Shown: one piece after another, positions 37,401-50,100 of the stretch
How the letters are laid out: every line of letters starts with the position of its first letter
Position numbering within the stretch: position 1 is the first letter of the stretch
Source of the DNA: Dipylidium caninum
Lineage: Eukaryota > Platyhelminthes > Cestoda > Cyclophyllidea > Dipylidiidae
Assembly: GCA_017562135.1 (NCBI GenBank)
Contig: QEYB01000466.1
Span: 1,054,001 to 1,118,000 of the forward strand
Length of the DNA: 64,000 nt
Reading direction: 5' to 3'
The notes under the pieces: model-generated
Database searches by the model: none
Seen by the model: the letters and a program-made list of their open reading frames with translations, nothing else
What the model was told of the DNA's origin: nothing
Position numbers and translations under genes: made by a program

Positions 37401-38341
37401 TAGAATGCGGTCCGATGATAGTGCACTGCAGTGCAGGAATAGGACGCAGCGGCACTTTTATTGTGATTGACATGCTTATCAGTTACATAAAGCGGTATGG
37501 TCTGCAATGCGACATTGACATCTCCCGAACTGTGCAGGCCGTTCGGGAGCAGCGCTCGGGCATGGTACAGATAGAAACACAGTACCGATTCATCTACAAG
37601 GCCGTGCAAAACTTTGTGTCCACTCTCTCGCAGAGGCTACAATTGCACAATGTAAGCAGCAAGTAGTGCTTCTCCATCGACGGGTTTTTTTTTCTGGCAT
37701 AGATATAGACCATGAATAGGCAGTGTTTTGAGATGGCACCGCACTCATTTAGCTGATGCTCAGAAAATTGAATCTGCGCGTAATTAGTGCAGGAGTGGGG
37801 GAAGCGAAGGTAGGCGAATAAGTGACAAGTAAAACATTTGCCATTATTAACTCTGAAAACCGTGTTGCGTCTATTACTAGACTTAATATTTCGAGAACAA
37901 ATTCAATGTAGTGCAATCCCACCGCACCAATAACTTTCAGGTAACTTGGAGAAAAAAAACTATTGGGATACTCAACCACGTAGTCTTTACACACTTGGGA
38001 GTTGTAGATTATGTCGTAGATATACCACAAATGGTCTTACATTCCCAGTTTATCTTTTTCATCCATTTGCGTTCACCAATATTCCGGTTTAGGAGCTTCA
38101 GCCCCTCGGTGTAGACTACACGAATATAAATCAAGCGCCGGCAGATCTGATGCAAATTCAACGACCCGACTCCACCTCCCCAGTGGATCGCCGACTTTCC
38201 TCCACCTCGCCCTGCTTCTCCAAAAGTGGCTCCCTTCCACGCAAACGTGAATTCCGTGTCGCGCCGTCATACACCAAATCCATTATGTCGCATCCCTCCT
38301 CCCCATCGGTAGTCTACGCGAATACGGCAGCTAGGCATTGA
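28481..38341 (+). CDS. PTPN11: SHP2/corkscrew-type protein tyrosine phosphatase with two SH2 domains, 10 exons
   Basis: A cytoplasmic phosphatase that couples receptor tyrosine kinases to Ras/MAPK. Exons are 28481-28500, 28532-28849, 29013-29301, 30256-30390, 31668-31829, 34662-34886, 35662-35715, 35884-36153, 37391-37651 and 38093-38341; about 660 aa, all in phase. N-SH2 (residues about 8-108) has [11 protein letters not shown]2 (about 115-209) has GSFLVRES. The PTP domain shows [44 protein letters not shown] with general acid D470, the signature [11 protein letters not shown] (C504, R510) and [16 protein letters not shown]. The C-terminal tail keeps two Tyr-x-Asn sites, DYTNI (Y587) and VYANT (Y653), like the Grb2-binding tyrosines of vertebrate SHP2. 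The 54-bp exon 7 ([11 protein letters not shown]) is the weakest: acceptor and donor were chosen by phase and similarity to KCVKYWP. SHP1 versus SHP2 cannot be split strictly, but the tail favours SHP2. Confidence 0.95.
31830..34661 (+). other. Large SHP2 intron with a TG microsatellite
   Basis: A 2.8-kb intron between PTP-domain exons 5 and 6. It contains pyrimidine-rich stretches and a (TG)n run near 34139-34160. Short open frames on both strands (for example 33853-34191) are not supported as exons. Confidence 0.7.
34139..34160. repeat. (TG)n microsatellite
   Basis: About eleven TG units inside the large SHP2 intron, followed by imperfect TG/CG alternation. Confidence 0.95.
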
Positions 38342-39694
38342 ACCGCATAACCTTTTATATTTATTAGACAAATACCTTCTCCCTCCGATTCCTTTCCTGC
38401 TTTTCAATCAGCAATGAAATGATTCTTCTTTAACATTGAGATGGAAATTACAAATTTATTTTACCTATCCTTCAAGTACCTCTTTAACCTGACTGTATAG
38501 GTGGTTGATTAAGGCGAAAAGAGCAGAAAAACGGTTATGCTGTGTGCTATTCATATGACCTCCCCGCCCCCTAACCATAAGTGACATGAACAGCGCACCT
38601 TAACGCCTTGATTTAGTGTGTATCCTAACTGCCATTGGGTTAATTCCTACTTGTGGTAATCTAGAGTGGCATTTTTAAAAATGGGTTTGCATATCATTTG
38701 AGCCTACTCGATTTCACTAGTCAATTTTACTGTTTTGCTATATTCTCTTCGCAGACAAATGAGAATTTGAAGCTAAAATACGCTATCAGAAATAATGTAA
38801 CTAGTTAACAAGACTGATAAACGTTTTTACGTTAAGCCAGAGAGGACTTTGGGATCGTTACTGACATTATTCCCAGTAGCAATGTGTCCAGCCGAAGCAG
38901 CTACAGGACGCACAGGAGCGGAGGGTGTGCAAGAGCGTAGACAAAACACAGTCAAGACTATAACAGCAAGTTATTTGTAAGATAACAAACACGAAAATAG
39001 GTAAAGTAGTGGATTAACACAAACGGTGTCTAAAGCAACGTGATAATTAGATAACTTGAAAGGCAGTTGTTCAGTTATGGCTATTTCAGTAGTTTTTACC
39101 ATTAATAAACAATATGTGGTTTAATGAACGACCGTCGCGATCAATTCGGCGACGAGAACAAGCTTAAAAAAATGTGGATATGAAAAGCACTACCTATGGC
39201 AATAAAGTTGTAAAGGGTTGTAGGTAATACAAATAGATTCACACATATTACGAAGAAGCACAAAACTACCGATTAGAATGGTCGACTAATTCCAGTAAAT
39301 TATAAAAAATGATAGATTAAAGCATAAATCTAAAAAATTTAAAGCGGTTAGATTTTAACAAATTACTTCTGTGCTTAAGTGGCCAGTCCCCGTGGATATC
39401 AGAAAAAATTCTTTAAAATGAGTGACGATAGCGATGGAACAGAACTTTTATATCAAATTTCAAAATAAAGGACCATTATCTATGAAAAACGAAGTGTTAG
39501 CAAAATTTATTCGGCGATTTAATGTAATACATGTCATGACCATTCCATGAAAACGACTGGATGAACAAGAGGAGATTAAGCTGTCGTTCGACAAAGATAT
39601 ACACCCCCGCAAGTACTAAGCGATCATGTTGTTTGAGATCAATTAAAAAATCCAATTGAGTACATAATAGATATTCACCAAAAAAAGGAACAAA
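38342..39694. other. Convergent 3' region between SHP2 and SAR1
   Basis: AT-rich DNA holding the two 3' UTRs. No gene is seen. Confidence 0.5.
39506..39511 (-). terminator. Polyadenylation signal of SAR1
   Basis: AATAAA on the minus strand, about 185 bp beyond the SAR1 stop codon. Confidence 0.55.
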
Positions 39695-40329
39695 TTAGTC
39701 AAGATATTGAGCCAGCCACTTAAAAGCATCACCATAACCTTGTCGCTTGAGAATACTACACATATAAATCTCAATAGGTCGTCCACTGGAGATGTGTTCT
39801 CTAGGAACCACTCCTTTCCCAGTCACCTGGCCATCCAGACCTAGCTGATTTCTTAAGACGGCTTCACTGACGGCAGTTGGGATGTCGATCTTGTTTCCCA
39901 ACACAAGAATCGGCGCATCTGCCACCTGTTGATCCATTATTAGGCTATCCAACTCTGCCTTGGCTTCGTTGAAGCTTAAGTTATAAGAGAGGTATGAAGG
40001 TTTACTTACCGTTCACTTTCGCTGGCGTCCACTATAAAAACAATCCCATCCACGGCGGGAATGTACGAATGCCACACTTTCCGCGCCTGCTCGTGGCCCC
40101 CGAGATCGTAGGTTGTGAATTTCATTCCTGCAATAGTAAGTTCTTCACACGTTGCATGGAGAGTAGGATTATGTGTCCCATAACGGTCATCTTTGAGGCG
40201 GTGTAAAAGAGTGGTTTTGCCTGCGTTGTCCAGACCCAAAAATACAAGCTTTCCACTTTTTTGGTATAATCCAAGATAATTTAAAATTTTCGAAAGCGGT
40301 AAAATAACCAGACTGGCCAGTATATTCAT
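39695..40329 (-). CDS. SAR1: Small COPII coat GTPase SAR1, 2 exons
   Basis: An Arf-superfamily GTPase that recruits the COPII coat at ER exit sites. Exons are 40329-40010 and 39974-39695, giving 199 aa (human 198). The start lacks the Gly2 myristoylation site of Arfs and instead has the hydrophobic Sar1-type N-terminus. Motifs are [11 protein letters not shown] (P-loop), [14 protein letters not shown] (switch I), [12 protein letters not shown] (switch II with the Sar-type His rather than Gln), NKIDIP, and the C-terminal [20 protein letters not shown]. The intron is 35 bp. Convergent with SHP2. Confidence 0.96.
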
Positions 40330-42629
40330 TCCGCAACGTAACACGTAGGACGGCCGCGGTTACCTAGGCGGATTTTTCAATTACGTCAATTTCTAATTGG
40401 CTTTCCCTGATGGATTCTATTCGATGATAATAAAATATATTTTAAGTTATTATTGCAGTGTCGAATAAACATTGGTTACCACTAAGGAAGGGACAACGTG
40501 GGTAATTTTGTAGACTTATTACAAATGCGCTGATAAATTTTGGGTTTTTGTGTAGTCGCAATGTTGGTGAGATATGGATATTCAATAAGTAGGTTTCAAA
40601 ATACTCGATTTAAAAGGTAAGGTTTCTTGCCTGGTGACATATTTTCGCATGCTTTTCACTATTTAAACAGTGAAAACATCACACTCAAAAACGAAATTCT
40701 TTGATTATTCTGTTCTTATGCCTTTCCACCAGCCCTCATAGATTTATTTAAGTCTAGAGCATGCAGACGCACTTGTTGATATCACGCGAGTCGTTAAGAA
40801 GTTATCTCAAGCCTAACCATCACGTTTATCTTTGATGCTATTGTAGTATTTTGCCCTCACCAATAAAACTTGTTCCACAAGCCGTTGCATATCGCATTAG
40901 GCCAATCCATTCAAGTCATGTCGTTTTACATGTCGTTTTGGATGATTCGGGTATAAGCTACAGCTAAACTCCACACAAAATTGGCACCAAATGCAGCTTT
41001 ATAATCTAGTCCTGGTTACTCAGTGCTTCAAATGTTCCTACATATCGAGTTCGCTCAAATTTATGGCCTGCCGTGTAAATATGGAAGGGCCCTACGTTTT
41101 GCAGATATGGCCACTGGCCAAAGATTATACACCTAAGCGTAACATGAAGGTCATAAAAACAGAACTCCTCCTCATCAACCGCATAAGGTGTAATATTTCA
41201 TCAGTTACTTTAAATTAATGTTTTTAATTATGGTGGGCACAGGTCTCCACTCAGCTTCCGGGATATATCTTTCTTCTCAACTCTCGCCCCTTTTCCCTTC
41301 TCTTCTACGATGATAATTAATCACACATTTTGTGGTAATCGAATCTCTTATGGGCGAAGAATATGTCCTCGATGCTACGGCAAATATCGCAATATCATCT
41401 CAATATTTTCCCTTCTCTAAGTTTTATCCCCCAAATTTTTGGTGCTACTCAATCACAGCGAGGCCTTGCGTCATCTATCCACTAGCCTACGACAATAGTA
41501 ATGAGTGTTGTCTATTATTAGCTGCATATACATCATGTTAGATTGGCGTGTCCATATATAACGTCCTTTCAATCCGTTAACTTACCCTTTTGTTAATGCA
41601 GTCAAGGCATTTATTTCCAGATGAATAGGGCTTTTATCATCCCCCTCTTGCAATTAGACCTACTTGGCATTTTTTACGAGTCACTCTGCCATTTATGCAG
41701 ATCTGACTTCCTCCAATTAAAAGTTGTTTTGTTGCTTGGGTTATGAGGATCCCCCAAAATCCGGCATAATATCACGTCATTCACTGTCTGAGCCGCCGTA
41801 ACATCAGCCGAGAACGTTTAGTAATCTGGGGAAGAGAGGGGAATAAGGAGGCGGTTGATGACGTCTAAAATATAATTAAAGACAAGTCTACGACATCGGT
41901 ATTTAAACGATTTTCTCTGAAGTGACCAACGAAAAACCCTTCTTCGTCTGAATGTGAACCACGTTCCCCTTGGCACGAGTAAATAGCGTGCCAGCCGAGA
42001 AGTCACGCCAGAGTAAACTCAGAGGTGTATAAAGTACGTGTCTTCTCCAATTACCCGCCACACTGAAAAGTGTCTAAATGGGCATAAGACTAATTTATCC
42101 TTCCCTACTGACGTTAGGGAATAAAGCAACGACTTCCCGTATTCCTCTTCCTTCCGCATCAGGTTATCTCCTCCTGTCGCATGTGATGCTGACTGGAGAT
42201 TTCATCTCGCCTTCTTCCGCGAAAGCTCTACCGTCATCTGTCCCAATTCGTGGTGGAGGTGGAGGAAGATTGTGGCCACCACCCCTGACCACATCAAATT
42301 TCTACGTGGTCGGATGAAATTGACCAGTCAAGAGCCGTTGAAAACAAAAATGATTTCATAATTTTGTATGAATATCGCCTGTCAAAGGTTTATTCGTGAC
42401 CTGGGGAAGCGAAATGCTTTCATTTTTCACACTTATGCACGCAAAAATTGATGCATGCGGTGGAAGAAAGTGAAACGACTTTTTTTTAAACTGAACATAA
42501 CAATTTTGAAGTAAGCTATTGTGACAACGTGATTTTCTCATGTTTCCCTGTTGAACTATGCGTGTTCACTCGTAAAAGGAGTACTCGTAGCCATGTAGCC
42601 ACACTCGGGCTGATGGTTGTTTTAATAAT

Positions 42630-42649
42630 CACACACACACACACACACT
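42630..42649. repeat. (CA)n microsatellite
   Basis: About nine uninterrupted CA units in the gap between SAR1 and the AJM-like gene. Confidence 0.9.
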
Positions 42650-44649
42650 CCCTTTCTTCACCTCCTGCGTGCTCCATTAAAGAGAAAAGTAGAAATGATG
42701 AAACACCACCATCCCCATTTTATTGTAACCGACAGAGTATTGCAACAGCAAACTCCGCTGTCGCCCGCAGTTAGCTCGGCTGACCGAGAATGGCTTACCG
42801 TCCAGCAGACCTGGGTTTTGCTACTAGCATTCATTTATGATGCAAAAATGACGGTGGTAACAAACCCAGAGTCGGAGTTTTATGACTAGGCTGATTGTTA
42901 CCCTGAAGTGGCATCGAGACCTCTTTGCTCAAAGAATTGCGGTGAATTTGACTTTAACTAGGCTCAGACAGGCCATGGGATGCGGTGAAACACCAAGACT
43001 CCGTGGCCTTCAACTCGACTTCCATCCAAAGATCCTACGGTTTAGCGGTCACCTCGACAAAAATAGGGTGCAAAAAGTAATTAAAACAAATACCCCCTCT
43101 TCCCTGCCTCCCTCTCAGCCGACTTTGCCCATCCTTCCTCCTGCCATGATCACCTCAGTGCTGCTAGCTGATTATGCAAATCAGCTGAAAGTACAGCAAT
43201 TAAAACGCAGTGGGTATTGGAATTCGACGCAGTCTACACACAAAAGTGGCATTTTCGAAGTCTCCCCACGGCGCCAAGTGTTGTCACTTGACATCTGAGT
43301 CAACCTGTGTGCACTTTCCCGTCCTTCTCCAATTCCCCCTCTTTATTGTTTCATTTTGTTGCCAAAATGGCGTAATAAATGGTGAAATAATGAGCAGCAC
43401 ACAATTAAGCCAAGATAATATCTTTCCAAATGGGAGAACGAGAGTGGACTGCTGGCCCCGTGTTAATCGGTGATAAACGTCCCAATTCGTGTTCGTGTTG
43501 GAGAGCAGAAAGTAGTCGACGCTTTGGAGATTGTGTAAAATTCGAGCATCCTCGAAGAAGGACAATTACTGCGTGAAATCATTTTTACTCAGTTCTCTTG
43601 CCAGTTCCTAATTACTTAAATGGAATTCGCGATCTCAAAAGCTTACTTCTACGGTGGTGGTGAAAGCAGCTTCACTGTAGTAGTGGAAGAGGCGACCAGG
43701 GGGATGATGATTAGGCCCATCTGAAATGCCACACTGCCGACAGCAAGTAGAAGACGTTTGGCAGTAAATTGTACGTGTGGGTAAAAACAACTGTTATTAC
43801 ACTTTGCTAACTACCCTAACCGAGTCATTTCAACCAGCACTAATGAGAGGGTCACGAGGAGCAAATTAGTAATCATATCCTGATCCTCGCACCCATTTCC
43901 ACTGCTTTCGGTCTTCAGACGAGATGTGAGCGGTGAATTTTAATGAACTCTCATTACTCATTGGGATTAATAAGATTCGACAGGAGTTAAATTTTTTGGG
44001 GCTGTGCGATCGAGGAAGTAACAGTGGTAAAAAAAGCAGGATTAACTTGAAGGCGTAGGCAGAGCCTACCTTCTCACTCTCCCAAAGCAGTGCCAAACAC
44101 CTCCAACCTTGAAAGCTACCTTAGCGAAGACATTTTGACCGTATCAACTTTCTTTACAGGCTCAAAGTTGTCTGTCAATTGTTTAAGATGTCACATTACT
44201 CAACAAGAACGCGTCTATTTCAATCAGGCATCCTTATCCTACTCCTACTCCCAAACCCACAGTCCATAGGCCGCCTTCTCCCTTTTTTTAGACCTCAAAA
44301 AATATATCATCGACTCAATTAAGCAAGTTAACAATTAATTTTTTCCTTGCTCTAATTATTATTAATAATAACGCGACGGACCCCACCTCCTTCGTGGGCA
44401 CGCGGCATGACCTTGGCATTAGTCCAATCCCGATGCACCTGCCTTTCGCTATTAACCTCGTATGAGCCAATAGAAACGGCGCACAGTTGGCTCGGCGTCC
44501 TCGATTGGCTAATAACGGGTAATCATCAGAGAAGCGTACACACGCACTCGGTGCGCACGATAGACGGGGCTCAGCCAAGGCAGTGACTCATTCAGTCGTG
44601 CGTGCACGAACCCAAGTTTACAGCCGTGTCCATACGGAGACAGTCATAT

Positions 44650-44730
44650 TCACACGCGTAAGCATACACTCACACATACGTACACATACACATAAATACA
44701 CACAAACACACACACACGTACAGGCATACA
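44650..44730. repeat. Imperfect CA-rich tract
   Basis: ACACAT/ACATAC/ACACAC variants just upstream of the AJM-like start codon, probably in its 5' UTR or promoter. Confidence 0.8.
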
Positions 44731-44885
44731 CCACGCCCAAATGCAATAAGAAATCGTGGATCAACAGACAATTGTCTTGGTGACGGTGGGTGTTGGAAAG
44801 ACCGGAAATTATTTTGTTTTGTTTTTCCCTCTTCTTCAATCCGCCTTGATTCACCTTCTCGGCCTTGAGTCTCCACCACGTCTAC

Positions 44886-47075
44886 ATGATGGCAGAACGA
44901 GTTCTCTCACCGGAAGAGATGTGGCTGCAGGACAGTGAGGCACGTCTCGAGTCGATGGAGGTCTTATTAAAGTCTGTGCGCAGGGACATTGATGCCCTCA
45001 GTGAGAAGTTGCCCTCTCCTCGACCAAATCGCCCCACGGCTAGGGGAGAGCAGGACGCCATTGTGCACGAGTCCGGGAGTAAGGATTACGTCGTACGAAT
45101 AGACCAGCGATCTAAAGCCTACCACAACCTCGGTCTCGGCTCTCACACCACAATGGAGCCGTTTGATGATGAGGAGGAGAGCGATAAGCCCGAGAGTAGG
45201 ATTAATTTTCAAAAGTCCTGGCGATCACCGGCAGATTTTCGTACCACTGACTCGCCGCCACCGAGTTCACCGACTTTCGGCGAGAGCAGTAACATCATCT
45301 CCCTTAATGATATCATCATCCACAGTGTAGATAGCCTTTCTAACTCTCAGTGCCTCGAGACGAGTCGAGTGACACCGCGTTTAGGCAGTCAGCACTCCCT
45401 ACCGACTATTGAGGAGAATTCCCAGGAGGATAATACGGACACTTCGTCCATCTCGACTGCAGAAGATTTGAAATCAGCTGACTACTCGTGTGAACAACGA
45501 TTTGCTTCAGGTGTCTGCTGTGCCGCCTCCTCTGACACAATCATCGGGTCAATGAACGGCGAGGCGACGGAGAGAGTTTGTCCTCGGTTTAAACACTCCC
45601 TTACCGACGAAGCCATGGATGGTGTACGCGTGGAACAGGCCAAGAAGACCCAATCACCGTTGAGTCGATCGCGGTCATCAAGTCCGTTTGTCAACGAGGC
45701 ATTGAAGTACTCATGCGCCTCCCTGAGGAGTCGTGAGAGCATGATGAGTGAGACGGACTCCTTTGTCACCGTCAACAGTCAATTTTTCCCCTCCGGCGAG
45801 GAGGCCTACGTCACCGCGTGCAGCGACACCGACGGACTGGCCGATTCAGCCGATGAGGGCAGCGTCATTAGTCAAGAGCGGCCACGAAAGAAGATGTTAA
45901 TTCTACAACAGACTCCACCCACCGATTGTCAAAATCAGTCGGATGACATTCTCGAGTTTACTCTGGTCGAGGCGATGGTGTGCAAAACTCCTGTGGAGGC
46001 GAAAGAAGCCGGCTTTTCGAAAAGTTTGGGTAAGTCCCCTCGCTCTAACTGACGAGTTCAGCTTGAGGCTTGAAAGTCACCCGTCTCTCCCCTGTCACCG
46101 CCACTGTCATTTTTACTCTCTGTAGAAATGACTTGTCAACTCTCAAAATATGCAATTTTTTTCGCCACTTTTGACGCAAATAGGTTAAACAACAACAAAA
46201 AGACGGTGATTCTTTTCCTGTTGCTTTCATGTTTTATTCTTTTTAAAGCAATTTATTTGCTTTTTAAAAATGTCAACTGGGCAGACGGGAGGGAGGCCGG
46301 ACACGAAGTCGGTGCCTTTTTCTCTTGACCCTGGCTCTCACCTCCCTATCCCCCCCCTCTGGCCCGTACCGTCCTCTCATGCCCCCCCCCCTCATTTGAG
46401 AGATGCACTTTTTGGGAGACACTTTGCCACTGCAAAGGGGAATTGGACAGAAATAAGTTGGCCTTGCCTCGAGGCGACTCCCAAACTGCCATAAAATGGG
46501 CGCATCAACTCGATGGTTGGGATGAAGGCGCGGGTGGAGTTCAACTGCCCACCAGAGTGGAGGCGGCGCAGGGGAGGTTCGGGGCGGGGGGAATGTGGGA
46601 CGGAGGAGGGTTGCAGACCCACTGTTATTTCCCACCTTTGGCCTTAAGACACCAAATACCAGGCTAAGATGGACAAAGGAATGGGATATTTTACATTCCA
46701 CGTCTGGTATTCCGTTCAGGCCCGCGTTATCCCCGTCGAAGATGGGAGGAGGCACTTACGACACTGAAATTTCTCCTCACACACACACAGAGATGCTTCA
46801 ATGGCGAGGGATGACGCCTTCTTTGGCCTTTTCTGCCCTCTGTTTTTTCCTTCTCCTCTTTTCTTGGCTCGACTCAAATCAGTTTTCTGACAGGATGCAC
46901 CCCTCTCCGCTCCACTCTCAAACTGCATTCTGCTGCCTTATTTGACTAAACGCCTGACGACATGGTTCGAGGTGAAGCATAAAATCACACTTTTGCCGTT
47001 CCCCCGTTTTATGAAAACAGGTTTTCACTTAATGACTGCCTGTGCATCTGTTTGCGGGGAGGAGAGACAGGGACG

Positions 47076-47108
<33 letters not shown>

Positions 47109-50100
47109 AGACGCTGAAATTGTCTCAACAAGGCGGGGCCTGAGGGCTTCGAGGTCAAGAAGCCGTGGAGGGCGGTGTGAGTCCGCAGTCAGATGTGCTT
47201 TTCACCTCCACTGCCTGTTATCGCACGCTCCAGGTCATTGGTTTGCGGCCAGGTGGATGCGTCTGAACAGGATGACATCGCGAGGTGTTCTGAGTTTGTC
47301 GTCGACTGTCTCATCCACCGACACAGTCGAGAGGTGAGGGGGGGGGCCCCAGGAGGTTGAGTGTATCTGTAAAGTCTTCATTTGATGTGGGAATTTGTAT
47401 GTGGATAAAAAAGGAAAAATGACAGGAGAGAGTGAAAAATTTTTGTGTACATCAAAACCTATGCCTGTGAATCGCATCGTAGAGTCTCCACACCTTCCGA
47501 CCCGCCACCGCAACTGCGTCGCCTAATTGGCGTGCTCGGTAGATTGCATGAACTTCACACGATCGTGTGAAACCTGTGAAAAAGTGCCTGGGACATTAGA
47601 AGGTTGAATGATGAGGTCGACGCAACGGTGAATGTCACCTCGTGCTACCACGTAGACGTCTTTTTCGGACGTTTGTCGTTCCCAGCATTTCACTCCAACT
47701 GAAAGGGTTAAGCATTCACCGAGTCCCACGTGCCAGGTTGTCGCAGTGTAAATTCAGGAAATTCAGTTTCAGAGATTACTAGCCCACCTTCTTGCTCGTC
47801 TTTCGTGGCGTTCGTCTCCACGATCCACCACTTCCCTGTCTTTTCCAATTCCACGTCCCTCAGTGTGCCTTGATCTTCATCTACCAGTCAGCCCGTCTGG
47901 GTGTCTCGTTGGTGTTGTCATGTCGCTGCCTGAAAAGCTTTATTTTGACGACGGGGTCCGGTGCCCGGTCTATTTGTAAGAAGGAGGGGTAATTTCGATA
48001 TTCCTCCTCCTCCTCCTCCATCCACGAAGTTAACCCCCGGGTTTCTCATTTGGCTCCGAGATTTCAGATTTTATCCGAAGTAAGTCGACTTTCCTCCCTT
48101 CAGACTGTATCAATCGCAAACGACATGGACACCTCAGCGAATGTGACAGGTTTTAAGACAGACCTGCTTGCCTGCTTATGCACCTCCTGTCCATAATTAA
48201 GTGCGAAGTATGTTAAAACAAACAAATCGTTGTTACGTCACCGAATGCGACCTTTTCGCCAAATTTATTGTTTAATTCATACGCAACTGGGTCCAGACAA
48301 TATGCATAAAATGCAGCCCCACAAAGTCCATGGTGATAAATGCCGGGATGGCACGGAAGCGGTTAAGTACGACGTAAACTCGCACATCCTCCTCCTCCGT
48401 CCGGAAGGGGTACAAACCTTCGTTCTTCCCCCATCCTCTTCCACTTCGGAGGCAGGCCAATTGACAAAAGCGGCTTTACTCAAAATCTGCCCCAAGGTTG
48501 CCTCTGGTGGAGTCTTTTCTTAGTGACTCTAAAGAGCACCAGTAGAGACAAATATACGTTCTGATTTCTCCCGTGTGTGAGGAGTTGGTAGCACTCGACC
48601 TTAAATGTCCCCATTTGTATGGTAGACTTTTACATGTTCATCCACAGGCCATCAGATCCAAATGTGAGGGTTATGCGGTCGTGTCACATTCACCGTCAAT
48701 ATGTCCAGCTCGAATTACCGCCTCATGACCATGCGGCGCGACATTGGGGCCTGGGACATAATGCCACTTGTCGTGTCACGTCTCTCAAATCACCTTCACG
48801 AGGAGTTAAGTTCAAGTGGGAGGATAGGAGGGCGAGCGGGAGCGGGAGGATACCGTGGATCTCCAATGCGATGGGCAGCAGTCAGTGCAGTTGGGGCCGC
48901 AACAAAAAGGCCACCGTCGTTACGTCCGACCTGTCCCGACCCGCCCCGCCCCGCTCTAATCCTCTCGGATCCTCCCGCCACACCGCACTTTTCACCGTCC
49001 CGACCACAACATTGCAGCAAAAATTTCCACCTCTCAGCCAATTCACCTCGATCCTCACTTTTTAACGCCTTCTTATCCACCTACTTTTCCTCGGGTAATC
49101 GTCTACCGCCTTCATTTCCTCCCCATTTCTTCCTCGCCCGCACCTCGTGGCCAGGTGAATCTGCTCCCTTGTGTCCACCCCGCTGTTGCCTCAAACAGTT
49201 TTATAGTCACCGTTAGGTAAAGTTTCTTCCCTCTCTTTGGTCATAGAAGGGGACTGAGTAGTTTGTACCCCTCAATTCATACTCTACCATTCATTGCCGT
49301 CACGTAACTAGGTAACCAGGGCGTCGATATGCTAAACAAGTCCTGCTTTCGCATTGGCAAGGCGGATCTACAACAGGAGGACACAGGCAGGCAGGGTGAC
49401 GGCTGATATGCAAACGAATTGCCTTCTCAGGCAGTGCCACTGATCGGCGCAAAAGTGGCACTGCTTTGACAAGGCTAAAGACTACCATCCTCTTGACTCC
49501 CCCCCCCCTCCACCTCCTTTCCACGTCCACTTCCTCAGTCTTGGCGAAAATCGTTAGACACATCCACCGCAGGGCCTTCACGAGTGAGTACGGGACGTGT
49601 GAGCAGAGTAGGAAGAGTCGAGAGAGAGAGAGAGAGAGAGGAAGGAAAGAAGGAAGGAGAGGAAAAGTGGGCATTTGAGAGCTCTGTACGCAGGAGGCGG
49701 CGTTACTATGACTCAACATAGCAACAATTTATTTGCATGACGCTGCGCGATGACGGGTAAGGCGCAATCGCGCACCTCACTTTCCCCATCGTGAGACCGA
49801 GAGGCCGTCTTTACGGCCATCTCATTTCCAAGCGTATACTCCTCCTCTTGTCACGTCTTTCCGAGTCAATCTGCTTTTCTTATGTAAGGAGGAAACAACT
49901 CTCTTTTCCCCCTTTTATCCTCTCCGGTCCTCCACTTTTGAATCATCCCCTCCCTTTGTTTAACTTTATCACTCTCCTCACATTCTAACATCTCTTTACC
50001 CTTTGACTCTTTCAGACAAACCTACAATGATCTCAGAAGCCTCGGAGAAGGTGAGCCTCTCATTTACATAATTGCTGTAATGCCCAAATACGTCTTTTAC

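Larger units (their letters stand above)
40330..44885. other. Intergenic region upstream of the AJM-like gene
   Basis: About 4.5 kb with no recognised gene. It holds the SAR1 promoter at the left and the promoter/5' UTR of the AJM-like gene at the right. A (CA)n run lies near 42630-42649 and an imperfect CA-rich tract at 44650-44730. The open frame at 42882-43298 has no recognisable domain. Confidence 0.5.
46030..50015 (+). other. First intron of the AJM-like gene
   Basis: A 4-kb intron rich in C-runs and microsatellites, including (TG)n at about 47079-47106, (CTC)n at about 48001-48020 and (GA)n at 49619-49640. Long open frames here on both strands come from this biased composition. No internal gene is supported. 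Confidence 0.6.

Noticed and set aside
44618..44879. Cys/Val-repeat frames on the minus strand
   Set aside because: Translations of the CA-rich microsatellite upstream of the AJM-like gene.
46273..46755. 160-aa Pro/Arg-rich minus-strand frame
   Set aside because: Composition artefact of a GC-rich, C-run-containing intron.
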